From Bremia lactucae (lineage: Eukaryota; Oomycota; Peronosporomycetes; Peronosporales; Peronosporaceae), in the NCBI RefSeq assembly GCF_004359215.1, contig NC_090614.1, forward strand, positions 4,501,541-4,520,260: a DNA stretch of 18,720 nucleotides, in the 5' to 3' direction. Shown in pieces: positions 8,781 to 17,891 of the stretch; position 1 is the first letter of the stretch; every line of letters begins with the position of its first letter. Made by a program: the position numbers and the translations under genes. The notes under the pieces are model-generated. The model worked only from the letters and a program-made list of their open reading frames with translations. It made no database searches and was not told the origin of the DNA.

Positions 8781-9577
8781 CTGTCTCTTGTTCATCAGCT
8801 GGCCAACTGATGAACGTCTTTGAGCGTCCACAAGCGTGTGGATGTCCTATGAGTGCGTGCGATGGTATCACTTGTGGTCGGTCGTTAGCATTGACTGCAC
8901 AAGACCTCAGTGTGAATACTCAACACAATATGGAGTTAGATCCCGATGTCTGTGCACGAGCACAGGCAGCGTCGAAGTTCGACCACTCGAATAAGTTGAG
9001 TGGTACGAAACAAGGATGCTTGCTTGAAAAGCAATATCCAAGAAGATTCAATACGCCTGTCTATAAGAAGCAGTGCGAAAGCCGATCGTCCTAGATCGAC
9101 TGGAGAGTAGTTCGTTGAGGATCTTGCTGTAGGCAGCTGGGGAGGATACTATCCAAATATAACTGTGGGAATAAGTCTTTGGAAACATGTGGCAACGATT
9201 CCCAAGTACCTTTTGAAATAAGTCCCAAAGAGGAAACTGATACAATAAATGTCTTACTAAACAATGGATCAAGTGTAGGCGCTTATAGACTTGATCTAGT
9301 TGCGCCTCCAAAGTTAACTCAATTGCCAACGCTAGAGTCGAAACAGTTCTTGCGTGATCCGCGTAGTGGCAAAGTCAAGCAGATCTGCGTACTTGACACA
9401 GATGACAATCACGTGGCCGATATTCAGTCGGAAATAGTATTTTCTAGGAACGAACGGGTTCTCAGCAACTCATCGATGGACGAAAGTGTCCTCGATGAGA
9501 AGACTCGGATTGAACGTTTAACGTCCCAATCCTGTGAGTCTTTGAAGACAAACCCTCTTTATAAGGATTTAACATAA
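8771..9577 (+). pseudogene. Protease-RT linker region of the pol polyprotein
   Basis: Two open stretches, 8771-9094 and 9179-9577, link protease and reverse transcriptase. The second is in frame with the start of RT, separated from it only by the TAA at 9575-9577. No known domain is recognisable; the composition is polar and loosely charged, as is common for this spacer in oomycete Gypsy elements. It is best read as part of pol, not as separate genes. Confidence 0.6.
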
Positions 9578-10540
9578 TTTAAGGATGTCTTCCCTGAATC
9601 ATTGTGCGAGTTGCCTAAGGATAAAGGCACTCGACATGAAATCGACCTAATCCCAGGTTCGAAATACTGTGTCATGAAGCAATGGCCATTACCTTGTGAA
9701 CAAGTCAAAGCGATCGAATGATTGTTTGCCGATCGCTTGGCAGCGGGCCATGTGAGGAAATCAGCATCCCCACATAGCACTCCGACCTTCCATATGCGTA
9801 AAGCAACAAAAGGATGGCGGATTGTGCATGCATTCAATAAATTAACCGCTGCAACGGTACCGGCTAACGCCGATTCAACGAAAAGACGTAATCATTGATG
9901 GTATGTCAAAGAGTACTATCTTTACGTCAATGGATCTGGTGGATGGATTCTATCAGTTCCTTTTGTGTGAACAAGATATTCCGTTTACAGCAGTAATCAC
10001 CACAAGCGGTATGCTATGAGAGTGGCTTGTCATCCACAGGGACTGAATAATGCCCCTTCGACATTTAAGAAGATGTGTAACCGATCTGTTGAGATCCGTG
10101 CGAGATTTTGCATTGAGTTATTTTGATGACGTCTTCGTTCATACAAGAGCCATAACCGGAAAGTCGGATGTTGAAGTCAATCGTACCCACGTTCGAAAGG
10201 TTCTTACACTTATGCGTAAACACAAGTTGTATGCATGTCTCAAGAAATTTATATTCACTGCAAGCGAAATACCTCTTCTTGGGTGCACCGAGGTTACACA
10301 GTGTACGCCCGGATCCAGAAACGATCAAGGCGACCACCGATTGGCCTGTTTCAGTCGATGGAAGGCACTTAGGATTTTTTTTGGTTTAGCGGCCAACCTG
10401 CAAAAGTACTCACGCAATAATGCCGAAGTTACAGCACATATTTCTTCTTTGTTAGAGAAAAATGTAAAGTGGTCACGGAACGCTGATTGTCAGCGTTTCT
10501 TCGAGCAAAGGTTGACACAATCGCTAATCCTGGCGTTTGC
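9578..10540 (+). pseudogene. Gypsy reverse transcriptase
   Basis: The domain starts FKDVFPESLCELP and includes the conserved blocks in order: GWRIVHAFNKL, IFTSMDLVDGFYQFLL (motif A with the first catalytic Asp), PQGLNNAPSTFKK (motif B) and SYFDDVFVH at about 10116-10139 (motif C, the YxDD box with both Asp codons, 10125-10130). The blocks lie in more than one frame, with a TGA near 9720, a TGA near 10017 and frameshifts around 9865 and 10020, so no full enzyme can be made. Block order and spacing are normal for Ty3/Gypsy. Confidence 0.85.
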
Positions 10541-11025
10541 TGACCAAGACCGACCTTTCATGTCGTCTGTGACGCCAGCGATTTTGCATTCGGCTGTGCG
10601 TTATGACACAGACGGCGCAAATCGCGTCGTCCGTTATCAATTGCTTCAGCTTTAACCAGCTGAACGCAACTATCAAGTGCATTTAAGGAACGAATTGTTA
10701 TAGAATACGCACTGGCCAAGTTCAAGGTTTATCTCTTGGGAGATAGACCGTTAATTGTATATACGGACCATGCGTCTTTACCGCACGGCCGTAAACAGTC
10801 TACACCTCTAGCAAAGAATGGCGAGATGGTTGTCTTTCTTCGCGGAGTATAAATTCTCCGTGAGGTATAAATCAGGACGACTTAACGTCTTTGCTAATGC
10901 CCTTTCGCGCCGGCCCGATTTTGATCCAGATGCGCAAACCAACACTGAGCGCATACCCACCGTTGTGTTCCGTCGTCAACATTACTCGACGACGTTAGAA
11001 GTGCTTATCAAGAAGATAAGGTTCT
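10541..11025 (+). pseudogene. Gypsy RNase H domain
   Basis: The catalytic block CDASDFAFGCAL is encoded at about 10568-10603, followed in another frame by YDTDGANRVVRYQ. The same block occurs, intact, on the minus strand at the right edge of the window. Further along, RMARWLSFFAEYKFSVRYKSG and NVFANALSRRPDFDPD (to about 10925) are the classical end of the Gypsy RNase H. Stops near 10653 and 10700 and several indels disable it. Confidence 0.8.
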
Positions 11026-12290
11026 GAAAGGATTTATGAAATACCTTAGAAATCCATATCAACAATCCTAAGAAGAATTGTCGAAATAGTTTAGATCCTT
11101 AACAAAGGGTTATTGTATTACACAGCCATTGTTGGCGAAACACCTGGTGTCGTCACCCCCACGCATAATGATTTACGTTTACGCATCATTTATGAGTGTC
11201 ACGATGCACATATTGGTGGTTATCGTGGACGTGAGAAGACCTATCTCACGTTGAGTCTTATACTCTAAATCTTTTTAATGTGCGATCAAATGTTTTTACG
11301 CGTTCCATCACAGTTATCGATGCGCCTGTCGCTATCTTGCCACGCCAGTATGAGTTCGCCCGCAAGTCCATAGGTGCTTGCGTAATTTGTTACGAAGGAA
11401 GCCCATTGCTCTATCCCGTGCTCCGTTACAACCTCGGCCTGTTTCGGCACAGCGTTGGCAGTCTGTATCCATGGACTTCGTCTTCGGATTACCCAAGACG
11501 AACATAGGAATTATGGCATTCTTGGTTTTGTTGATCGTTCTAGCAAAATAGTACATCTTGCTGCAGTACCGGAGTCGACCACAGCCAAAGGCTGTGCTCG
11601 TATCTTTGTTGACACGATATTTTGACTTTATGGATTACCCCGCGAACTGGTCTATCGAGACCCTAGATTCAGGGCGGAAAATTGGCAAACTGTGTTGGAA
11701 CACAGTTGAAAACATCAACTTCTGATCGTCTTGAAACAGATAATCAGGCGGAGCAAGCAACCGTATTCTCGAAAAAATACCTTGCGGATACGTCCACCCT
11801 TTTCAATTTAGTGCATGCTTCTACAAAGCATACACCATTTTTTCTGTATGGCTTATGCCACCCACGTATACCTACCTTGTTTGAGAGTGCCTCTTATTCA
11901 GGGGGAGGGACTCGCCCGAACAAAGAATTTTTAGCTCTTGCTCATTACGCATTAGCACTAAAGTCAATGCGAAGGATACCAATGTTAGATTAATTAAAAT
12001 TGAAGTGGACAAACTCAGTAACAACAATAGTGCTATTGCTGACTTTGACAACGATGCTGATAGACTCAGCATCGAAAACATGAGAACGATATCACTCTCA
12101 ATAGTGAAGAGATTGATATCTCCGCAGTGCGAGCCGGTCGCACTGAAAACAAAAATAAAACAGAGTCAGCAGGTAGTTTTCTGTTGACTAGAGCAGCAGT
12201 GGTCCGTTTCGTACAGAATTCCATCGCTGATGCGGTGGACCGACAGAAACGGTACTCTGACAAAAAAGGAAGAGCAAACATTTTTTCATT
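11026..12290 (+). pseudogene. Gypsy integrase, catalytic core
   Basis: The core is recognisable from SMDFVFGLPK (first catalytic Asp at 11474-11476), VYRDPRF (second Asp at 11659-11661) and ETDNQAEQ (catalytic Glu at 11751-11753), followed by NLVHASTKHTPFFLYGL and GGGTRPNKEF. The upstream zinc-binding part is more decayed; HDAHIGGYRGREKTY-like remains lie at about 11200-11245. Stops and frame changes occur between all blocks. The three catalytic residues themselves survive. Confidence 0.78.
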
Positions 12291-12560
12291 GACTTAGTCC
12301 TACTGTCTACAATAAACCTACCAAAATATGTAGTGACGAATGACGGCAGTAATAAAGTTAAGCCCAAGTTTATCGGCCCTTTTGTGCACTACATCGCCAA
12401 GGCAATGCGTACATGATTGAGTTGCTTATTAGAATGCAAATGCATCCTACATTTTATGTTGGGTGTCTCCGCCCGTACCATCAGTACGAGGACTCTTCCG
12501 ATTCCGGATTAAACCGGAGCGGTCTAAAGTCTAACGCATCCGCCAAAGCCTGATGGTTCC
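12291..12560 (+). pseudogene. Integrase C-terminal (GPY/F) module
   Basis: KPKFIGPF near 12365 and MHPTFYVGCLRPYHQYED at about 12440-12492 are the hallmark GPY/F module and the block following it in chromodomain Gypsy integrases. A frameshift separates the two. After it the sense strand reads a Ser/Pro/Arg-rich linker, open from about 12515 to 12765 in one frame (for instance RPRKRSSDELSRARLKGHMR), leading to the chromodomain. Confidence 0.7.
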
Positions 12561-13530
12561 GAGCCAGAACCTTATTGTCTCGAAAGAAAGTCTGATTCTC
12601 TTGAACCAGTCGATCCACTCTTTCGTCCAAGGAAGAGATCTTCTGACGAGCTGTCACGAGCTCGTTTGAAGGGACATATGCGTCCCTTCGTTCGCCCGTT
12701 GATCAGTCGCAACCTGAGCACAACTTCTCAACTAATCACGAGAAAGATTATTAAGCGTCACTGCTGACTCGCGGCGACGGGATCGCTCGTGATCAATATC
12801 CTCACTCAAATAATAAAGTGTGTGATTTAATCACGTTGTTGGTTCGAGTTCGTCAAACGAGAGAACCCGATTTCTCCTCCCCCCCACATCAATTGATGGA
12901 TTTGAGTAGCGTGTTCTTGCTGAAAGCTTCTCGAACCACCGTGAGGTAAAGGGGGTTCGAACCACTTATCTCATTCGTTGGAGATGTTGTCTACCTTCGC
13001 ATGATAGTTAAGAACCTCGTTCCCAACTCATGTGGCCGTCCGGGTCTCGTCTTGCAGTACGACGAGACCCATCCTCCTTGACAGAAGGTCCATCGGAGAA
13101 CGAGCGCTTCCCGCGCACGTAAGGGATTGGAGGATCTCAATCCCTTGACGCATCTTGTAAGAGATGAGCGTCCTCCAATAAGAATTTTTGAGGGAATATG
13201 CTTCCTTAGGGGCATGACCTGCACCCTTTAAGCAGCATGAGCATGAGTCCACCCATAAAAGGCAAGGTATCCCTGCCTCTTTAGACAAAAGGGGCAACTT
13301 ATAGCGTGCACCGACTACGGTCCATTTTTCAAACTGTTCACAAGAAGCATTTAGCTTGTCAAGTCAGAACACACGGCCTATGTTCTGTACATTCGGTACA
13401 AAGGCTGTCCAAGCCTCAAGAACGGCCTCATCTAGAAACGATGGTGAGTTTAATTCAGTATCTGGTCGAATGCCCCCATCTTAGATAATTCACCAGCCTT
13501 TGAGGCCTGGCCGACCTCATCCACAGACAT
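12480..13530 (-). pseudogene. Decayed antisense coiled-coil reading frame A, opposite the chromodomain
   Basis: On the minus strand an ATG at 13530 (MSVDEVGQASKAGELSK) opens a reading that, after one frame change near 13455, runs to about 12835 in one frame with stops at 13364-13366, near 13029, near 12973 and near 12832. It includes FLDEAVLEAWTAFVPNV, a Cys-rich patch CSCCLKGAGHAPKEAYS and LLSRRMGLVVLQDETRTAT. In other frames it continues as SEDIDHERSRRRESAVTLNN and ARQKISSLDERVDRLVQENQ, both strongly heptad-like, and ends near 12480. The first 440 bases lie beyond the end of the plus-strand chromodomain; the rest overlaps it and the linker. It might be an ancient antisense gene of the element or a product of complementary codons. 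No family could be named. Confidence 0.35.
12870..13090 (+). pseudogene. Gypsy chromodomain, plus-strand copy
   Basis: The reading ESFSNHREVKGVRTTYLIRW, then HDS, a stop, and EPRSQLM gives the chromodomain core in which the usual aromatic cage residues sit around RWRG and DSWEP. The Trp before EP is a TAA here, and the Gly after RWR is Cys. In the neighbouring frame GRPGLVLQYDETHPP continues the C-terminal tail. In live elements this domain reads histone marks and directs integration. A TAG near 12911 lies just before the domain. Confidence 0.72.
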
Positions 13531-13969
13531 TTCGTCTAGCTCTAAATTGCATATAACGATGAGATAGCTTCAAGGCAAACATCACCCTCAACGTTACCAG
13601 TCACACTATTGATGACTGTATATATTGCTGTTCGTAATATCACCATGTGACATTACAGACGCTTCGCGTCCAGAGTACCCGACCTTTGTCTCTGCTGTCT
13701 AAATGTCCAGATCGTACTCATCATATAAGTCTGAACATCTCTTTTCTTAAGTTTAACATTACTATGATCTATGCAAGAGCCGATGTACAATGCGACTCCG
13801 ATGAGAAGTTATGTAACTCAAACTTATCATAAAGTGAACGTTGACGCGTCATTTCACCATCTAATTTGAAAAAGCGCTGTCATATTTGCGTCGTTTAACC
13901 AAGCCAATAAAGCATCGCAAATTATGAGCACCGTAAATGTGCTTGAAAAAAAAGTTGGCGTCACCTAAT
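13531..13969. other. Repeat-derived interval, nothing recognised
   Basis: Both strands were read in all frames. No domain, LTR end, polypurine tract or tRNA was recognised. It lies between the start of antisense frame A and the integrase remnant on the minus strand and is probably decayed transposon sequence. Confidence 0.4.
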
Positions 13970-15110
13970 CAACCAAGTCTTTGAGCAAGGTGCCACATGT
14001 ACTAGGTTGCTTACACAACCCAGAAATACGAACACATCTGGGTAAGGAGGCTCATCCATCATTTTGCTTTTACAGCCCGCATATACTAAACCACCAATTG
14101 TTCCGACATTATATTTAGAAAATTTTAAACTTAAAGCAGACTCATGAGCTTCCAGGAATCGACTGCTGGAACAGGCAAGCAGCATTGAGGAGCAGCGCTC
14201 AACGTTACCACCTGGAGCCTCTTAAAATGTTTACAGACTTGAATGTGTGTAATTTCTTTAAGTATGGCCATTAATGCTGTCTTGAACTGCCAAATAAGAT
14301 ATCTCTTCACTAAATGACACTTATATACGCGCCATTGCCTTTATAAAAGATTTCATATCGACTTCTTCCGAAAAAGCTGCACAACCTTCCTGAATCTTAC
14401 CCACTCAATCTGTAATTCAGCAGTCCATCTTCGTACAAGAACATATTGACTTGTGCACGATGGCGATGTCACACCGACTTGTCCTTTTCTGGCGCTCCTT
14501 CGAATGATGGACTTGTGACGTACCTGAGAATGAAAATACATCACAAGCGGATTACCTTTGTAGCAACATGTGATAATTGGTAGCCATGTCGACGCAATTA
14601 CGCATCAGCAAGCACTTTCTGTTTGATCGGATACAATTCATCGCGGAATTTACATTCCGTGTTGAGCGCTAATCAGCTCGACAATTGTTACAAGAAATAC
14701 CACAACTGAGTCACCGTCTTAAATTGCATTAGCTGTATCGATCATAAATTGGTTTACACAATTGGCAGCTTAAACCTAACCAGAGCTTCATTTATAGCAA
14801 ATATGTTCTCGTCGTGACTTGATAACCTTTTTTCGGCCGCTTAAGAAAAGTTTCCTCGACCCGAACATCATCGGTTTATAGTGTACAGCCGATTGTGGAA
14901 TCGGATGCGTCACATACGAGAGTAAACATGTACTCATTTCTGGCACCGTCACTTTAAGTGCTTGAAAACAACTACAGTCATAATGGCCTTCTGTTCAGTT
15001 CAAAATCAAATCCACTTCGCATAGACGCAGCAACAGCAGTTGTATATTCTCTGTAGGTGGGCACGTCTTAATGCGGCCACGCTCTACCTAAGCATACACC
15101 TTAGCGCAGC
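13970..15110 (-). pseudogene. Minus-strand Gypsy remnant: RNase H to integrase core
   Basis: Read on the minus strand, VCDASDSTIGCT at 14881-14918 is an RNase H active-site block. Then LYEDGLLNYR at about 14430, GRSRYEIFYKGNGA near 14340 and WPYLKK near 14260 correspond to the end of the spacer and the zinc-binding part of integrase. CCLPVPAVDSWKLMSL near 14150 and VGTIGGLVYAGCKSKM near 14070 correspond to the start of the integrase core. In the core block the catalytic Asp has become Leu. Frames change repeatedly and stops are frequent. The wording differs from the plus-strand element at 11-12 kb, so this is another Gypsy lineage. RT proper is not recognisable upstream of 15110. Confidence 0.6.
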
Positions 15111-15191
15111 AACCAAGCGGTTTTATCGTCTTCTCTCACGTACAGTGAGGATTTTGGTGGGCGCCCAAGCGACCTCATTTAACGAACCAGG

Positions 15192-15656
15192 TGCCTTAGT
15201 TTAAGTGACGTCACGGGAGCGGGAATCCAGCTCTACGTGCGCACTTGTGAACTAGAAAGTAGTTTTTCGACTGATTTATACTCAATTGATTAAATATAAA
15301 ACCTAATTTAACCAATCATAAATGCCATCTCTGTAGATAGACTCTGATATGTATTGTGAGCTTATTATTCTGAATACTTCAAGACGTGTCAAATCGCTCC
15401 ATTTCGTCAACATCCCGAACGGCGACCTCGTATCTTGAATGACGCTAGCCGGCAACATAAATGACGCTAGGCGTCATTCCTTTCAGTGACAATGCACCTA
15501 CGTGCATCACATACACAAGGGTGGATCACAATGTGAACCACACCGAAGTGGTGGGGTCTAGTTACTTCACTTAAGTAATTGACCAACCCCTTAAGTTCAC
15601 CAAGTGTACTTAACGAGGACTGCGTAACATTAAGGCAACTTTAGCCCTTTACAGCA
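15192..15656 (-). repeat. LTR in minus orientation (left end tentative)
   Basis: The minus-strand start TGCTGTAAAGGGC at 15656 follows directly after a purine run (see the polypurine tract), as expected for a 3' LTR. The body is full of short inverted repeats: AATGACGC-TAG-GCGTCATT near 15461-15479 with a partial duplicate just before it, CACCGAAGTGGTG near 15540, and TTACTTCACTTAAGTAA near 15560. A CA dinucleotide at about 15192 on the minus strand, followed two bases later by TGG, is the preferred end, but no partner LTR or target duplication supports it. Confidence 0.5.
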
Positions 15657-15668
15657 CCCCCCTTTAAA
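15657..15668 (-). other. Polypurine tract of the minus-strand Gypsy element
   Basis: The minus strand reads TTTAAAGGGGGG immediately before the TGCTGTAAAGG start of the LTR. A purine run abutting the 3' LTR is the usual plus-strand DNA primer of LTR elements. It fixes the orientation of this LTR and shows that about 980 bases of non-pol sequence lie between the chromodomain frame end (16651) and the tract. Confidence 0.55.
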
Positions 15669-15784
15669 AACGAATTAACATTTAAATTTTCGTCAAAGAA
15701 GAAGGAGAAACTGCGAGCTGCTTAATGCGCCGCTAGTTCTCTCAGTCACTCTAGCGACCTGTGTTTACATACACGGCGCCAAAG

Positions 15785-17228
15785 ATGCCACGTAAAAGGT
15801 GCGCACGCGCCGCGTTTATACACCGGCAGCGTTAATGCCTTAGTCTAAACGCCGACACCGACTGCTGCTGTCGCGCTAACGGGGCTTAAGGATCCATCCC
15901 ACTTAAAAGTGAGGATGTTGAATCGTCGCTCATTGGCAACTACAATGAGTTGACATCGTTGCCGTCACCCCATAGTAGTGATGCGGACAACGAGCTTATG
16001 AGGAAGGATGATGACGCATTATTGCCCATCAAACTTCTCTCATTGCCCCAAACATGCTGACAGCAAAGTTTTCAGATGCTGTCTCGTCGTGCGCTGGCTA
16101 GCGCAGCGACCATTAATAAGTGCGCTGCCAATACTTGCGCAGCTGCTTCTCCGTTGGGTAAAATCACAACGCCATTTGCTCAGACCACTATTCATTATGG
16201 TTCTAACATAGAGGATTCCGAGCCTAAAGCTCCGCCGACGACACGTGAACGTGCTCAGTCGGTGTCACAAGCCATTCATTTAGAACGCGGCTATGTGACG
16301 GGTGGCATATCTCTAATGCCCCCTGCATCTAAATGGCCTCGTTTAAACGGGCCAAGAGCGTCGCTCCTAGAGCGCGCTAGACGCACATAACTATTATGGC
16401 GTCTTTCAATCATGGAGGGCTCAGGAATAATCGTTTGGGTGTTTTTTCCCGATCCCGGTCGTGTTGCGTTCAAATCAAACGCCCGACCAATACGAGGCGG
16501 AATTCCTGCGCCGCATTCATCCGCATTCCGATGCGATGAAACAGCGGTTGCAGCGAATTAATTTCTCCCGTTTGCGTGTGAAAGAAATCATGGGTGGTAC
16601 TGTACCTCCTGTTTCTTCTCACAACGCTACATCTGCTAGTCCATTTGAGACTAGCGAAGTGGCCTCAGCTGGTGCTCCAATTCATAGGCAGCCACCAAGC
16701 CGGGCACATCAATACGTGGGGTATCGATCGGTTACCAAGAGTCAAAACTCTTCGGGAAACCTTTCCATTGGACGAGGATCTGATACCCTTGCCTCACGGA
16801 GCGGTTAGCAAGCAACCTTCCAACCAAGAAGCGTTGATTCCCACCCGCATCCATTAGTGCCGGTGGCGCCCGATAGGAGCGGCGATCTCGCCCACCTAAT
16901 CGCGGCTGCCTTACCTTCGTCCATTCAGTCACAGGCGTTAAGTGCTGCTGAACGACGTATTGCGGATCTCGAGGGTCAAGTCTCGCGACTGACCTTCGAT
17001 CTTTTTGATGTCCGAGCGAAGGCTCGTTAGGGTTATGAACGCCTGAAGACTCGCTTGGACGTCTTTGAAAGTATAATGCTGAGGGATCCGCGTGACTCGC
17101 GTTATATCTCTCGCTCTCCAAGTACTGTTCGTGGAGGGAGGAATCGGTCTGATAGCTTTTCGCCTTCACCGTCCCCCTCACCCGAACGACGCTCGACTCA
17201 CAGTCGGCGTCACCATCGGTCTCCTTAA
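15785..17228 (+). pseudogene. Antisense coiled-coil/RS-rich reading frame B, opposite integrase C-terminus and chromodomain
   Basis: It starts MPRKRCARAA at 15785 and carries an acidic SEDVESS / SSDADNELMRKDDD region up to about 16010. It continues in a second frame from about 16060 to 16390 (Ala/Thr-rich) and in a third frame from about 16440 to 17228. The third frame has only three stops (16806, 17028 and the end at 17226). At 16941-17079 it encodes a convincing heptad pattern (AERRIADLEGQVSRLTFDLF, then ERLKTRLDVFE), followed by an arginine/serine-rich tail with SPSPSPSPERR and HSRRHHRSP. From 16651 to 17228 the same DNA encodes the integrase tail and chromodomain on the minus strand. No database family was recognised. 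The order basic start, acidic patch, coiled coil and RS tail suggests a nucleic-acid-binding or gag-like protein, but this is inference. Confidence 0.4.
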
Positions 17229-17547
17229 CCAGATGGGGGTATGTGACCTCATTTGGGTCTACATACCGTTTCAGACGACCCACGTAAAACACGGGGTGCG
17301 TCTTCATATACGGGGGAAGGGTGAGCCTATAATTTAGGGCCCAGTAAAACGCGGCAACAACTTCGTAGTAGCCCAGGTAGTACAGAAATTGCATTTTTAG
17401 GTAGGGTAACAGTACTAAATAGTATTTTTTCACCACTCTAAAGTTTTCATTATTTTTGCGACCATTTCGGTCCGCATATTCTTTTTGCTTGTCCTGTGCG
17501 CTTGCCATTGCGTCACGGACTTTTCGTGTGATGGCTAGGAGATCTTT
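16651..17547 (-). pseudogene. Gypsy integrase C-terminus, linker and chromodomain, minus strand
   Basis: From 17547 the frame reads ITRKVRDAMASAQDKQKEYA, the conserved helix before the GPY/F module. It continues with a partly garbled module, then LTLPPYMKTHPVFYVGRLKR near 17270, a polar linker, and APPALMDAGGNQRFLVGRLL followed by ILVQWKGFPKSFDSW, the chromodomain. Between 17547 and 16735 there is no stop. TAA at 16732-16734 then replaces the Glu of the usual WEP, and beyond it the same frame reads PIDTPRIDVPGLVAAYELEH to a stop at 16651-16653. A single base change would explain the break. The garbled piece at 17330-17440 suggests compensating small indels. The 5' part of this element is missing; a different sequence abuts at about 17540. 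Confidence 0.75.
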
Positions 17548-17668
17548 TCACTCGATTGAAAATTTTAAGGAAAGCGGTTCTTAGCAGAAAGTAATGAATG
17601 GGAAACCTTGCAAGGCATGTGGACAGGTTAGGCACAATGGAAGAACTTGTCGGGAAGCTCACATTTGA
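17531..17668 (+). pseudogene. C-terminal zinc-knuckle fragment, possibly of a MULE/FAR1-type transposase
   Basis: The plus-strand frame reads MARRSFHSIENFKESGS, a TAG near 17585, and then QKVMNGKPCKACGQVRHNGR, ending TC REAHI and TGA at 17666. Bases 17609-17650 encode a perfect CX2CX4HX4C knuckle. Such a knuckle very close to the C-terminus is typical of MULE/FAR1-like transposases, and AT-rich terminal-repeat-like DNA follows directly; a gag knuckle is the alternative. No transposase core lies upstream, where the DNA belongs to the minus-strand Gypsy integrase. The fragment is therefore truncated at its 5' end. Confidence 0.35.
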
Positions 17669-17721
17669 TCACTAGAGAGGAGGGCAGTTGTTTGTTCCCT
17701 CTTATAGTTGGCGAAAAAAAA

Positions 17722-17790
17722 GAGTCCTATCCTGTGGATAAAAAAGTGTCCTATTCTGCGAATTTTCAATAAGAAGTGTCCTTTTCTGTT
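17722..17790 (+). repeat. Triplicated GTGTCCT(A/T)TTCTG motif
   Basis: Three copies begin at 17722 (GAGTCCTATCCTGTGG), 17746 (GTGTCCTATTCTGCG) and 17776 (GTGTCCTTTTCTG), spaced by 24 and 30 bases of A/T-rich DNA. They follow the zinc-knuckle fragment by about 55 bases. They may be subterminal repeats of a DNA transposon end or part of an LTR. No inverted partner (AGGACAC) was found elsewhere in the window. Confidence 0.5.
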
Positions 17791-17891
17791 TAATTTTTCA
17801 AATTAATAAAAATATTAATTTTGTAATTTTTTATTTATGTCCTCTCATAGTAAAGAATATTTATAATTTCTCTTCTAATGAATATTACTTA

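Larger units (their letters stand above)
7427..13090 (+). mobile_element. Decayed Gypsy (Ty3-type, chromodomain-bearing) retrotransposon, internal region
   Basis: Gag, protease, reverse transcriptase, RNase H, integrase and a C-terminal chromodomain occur in this order, which is the Gypsy arrangement (Copia has integrase before RT). Every domain is recognisable but interrupted by stops and frameshifts, so the copy cannot move by its own products. The internal region is about 5.7 kb. No matching 3' LTR was found after the chromodomain; beyond about 13.5 kb fragments of other elements follow, so the right end is truncated or displaced. Confidence 0.85.

Noticed and set aside
13450..13530. Start of antisense frame A as a secreted effector
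   Set aside because: The N-terminus is polar without a hydrophobic signal, and no RXLR or similar motif follows.
13961..14544. Separate small genes on the minus strand
   Set aside because: Their pieces fit the zinc-binding and core blocks of a decayed integrase in several frames.
15190..15656. 5' LTR with a primer-binding site (TGG shortly after the tentative left end) leading into 15110-13970
   Set aside because: The sequence beyond is RNase H/integrase, not gag, and the polypurine tract on the other side indicates a 3' LTR.
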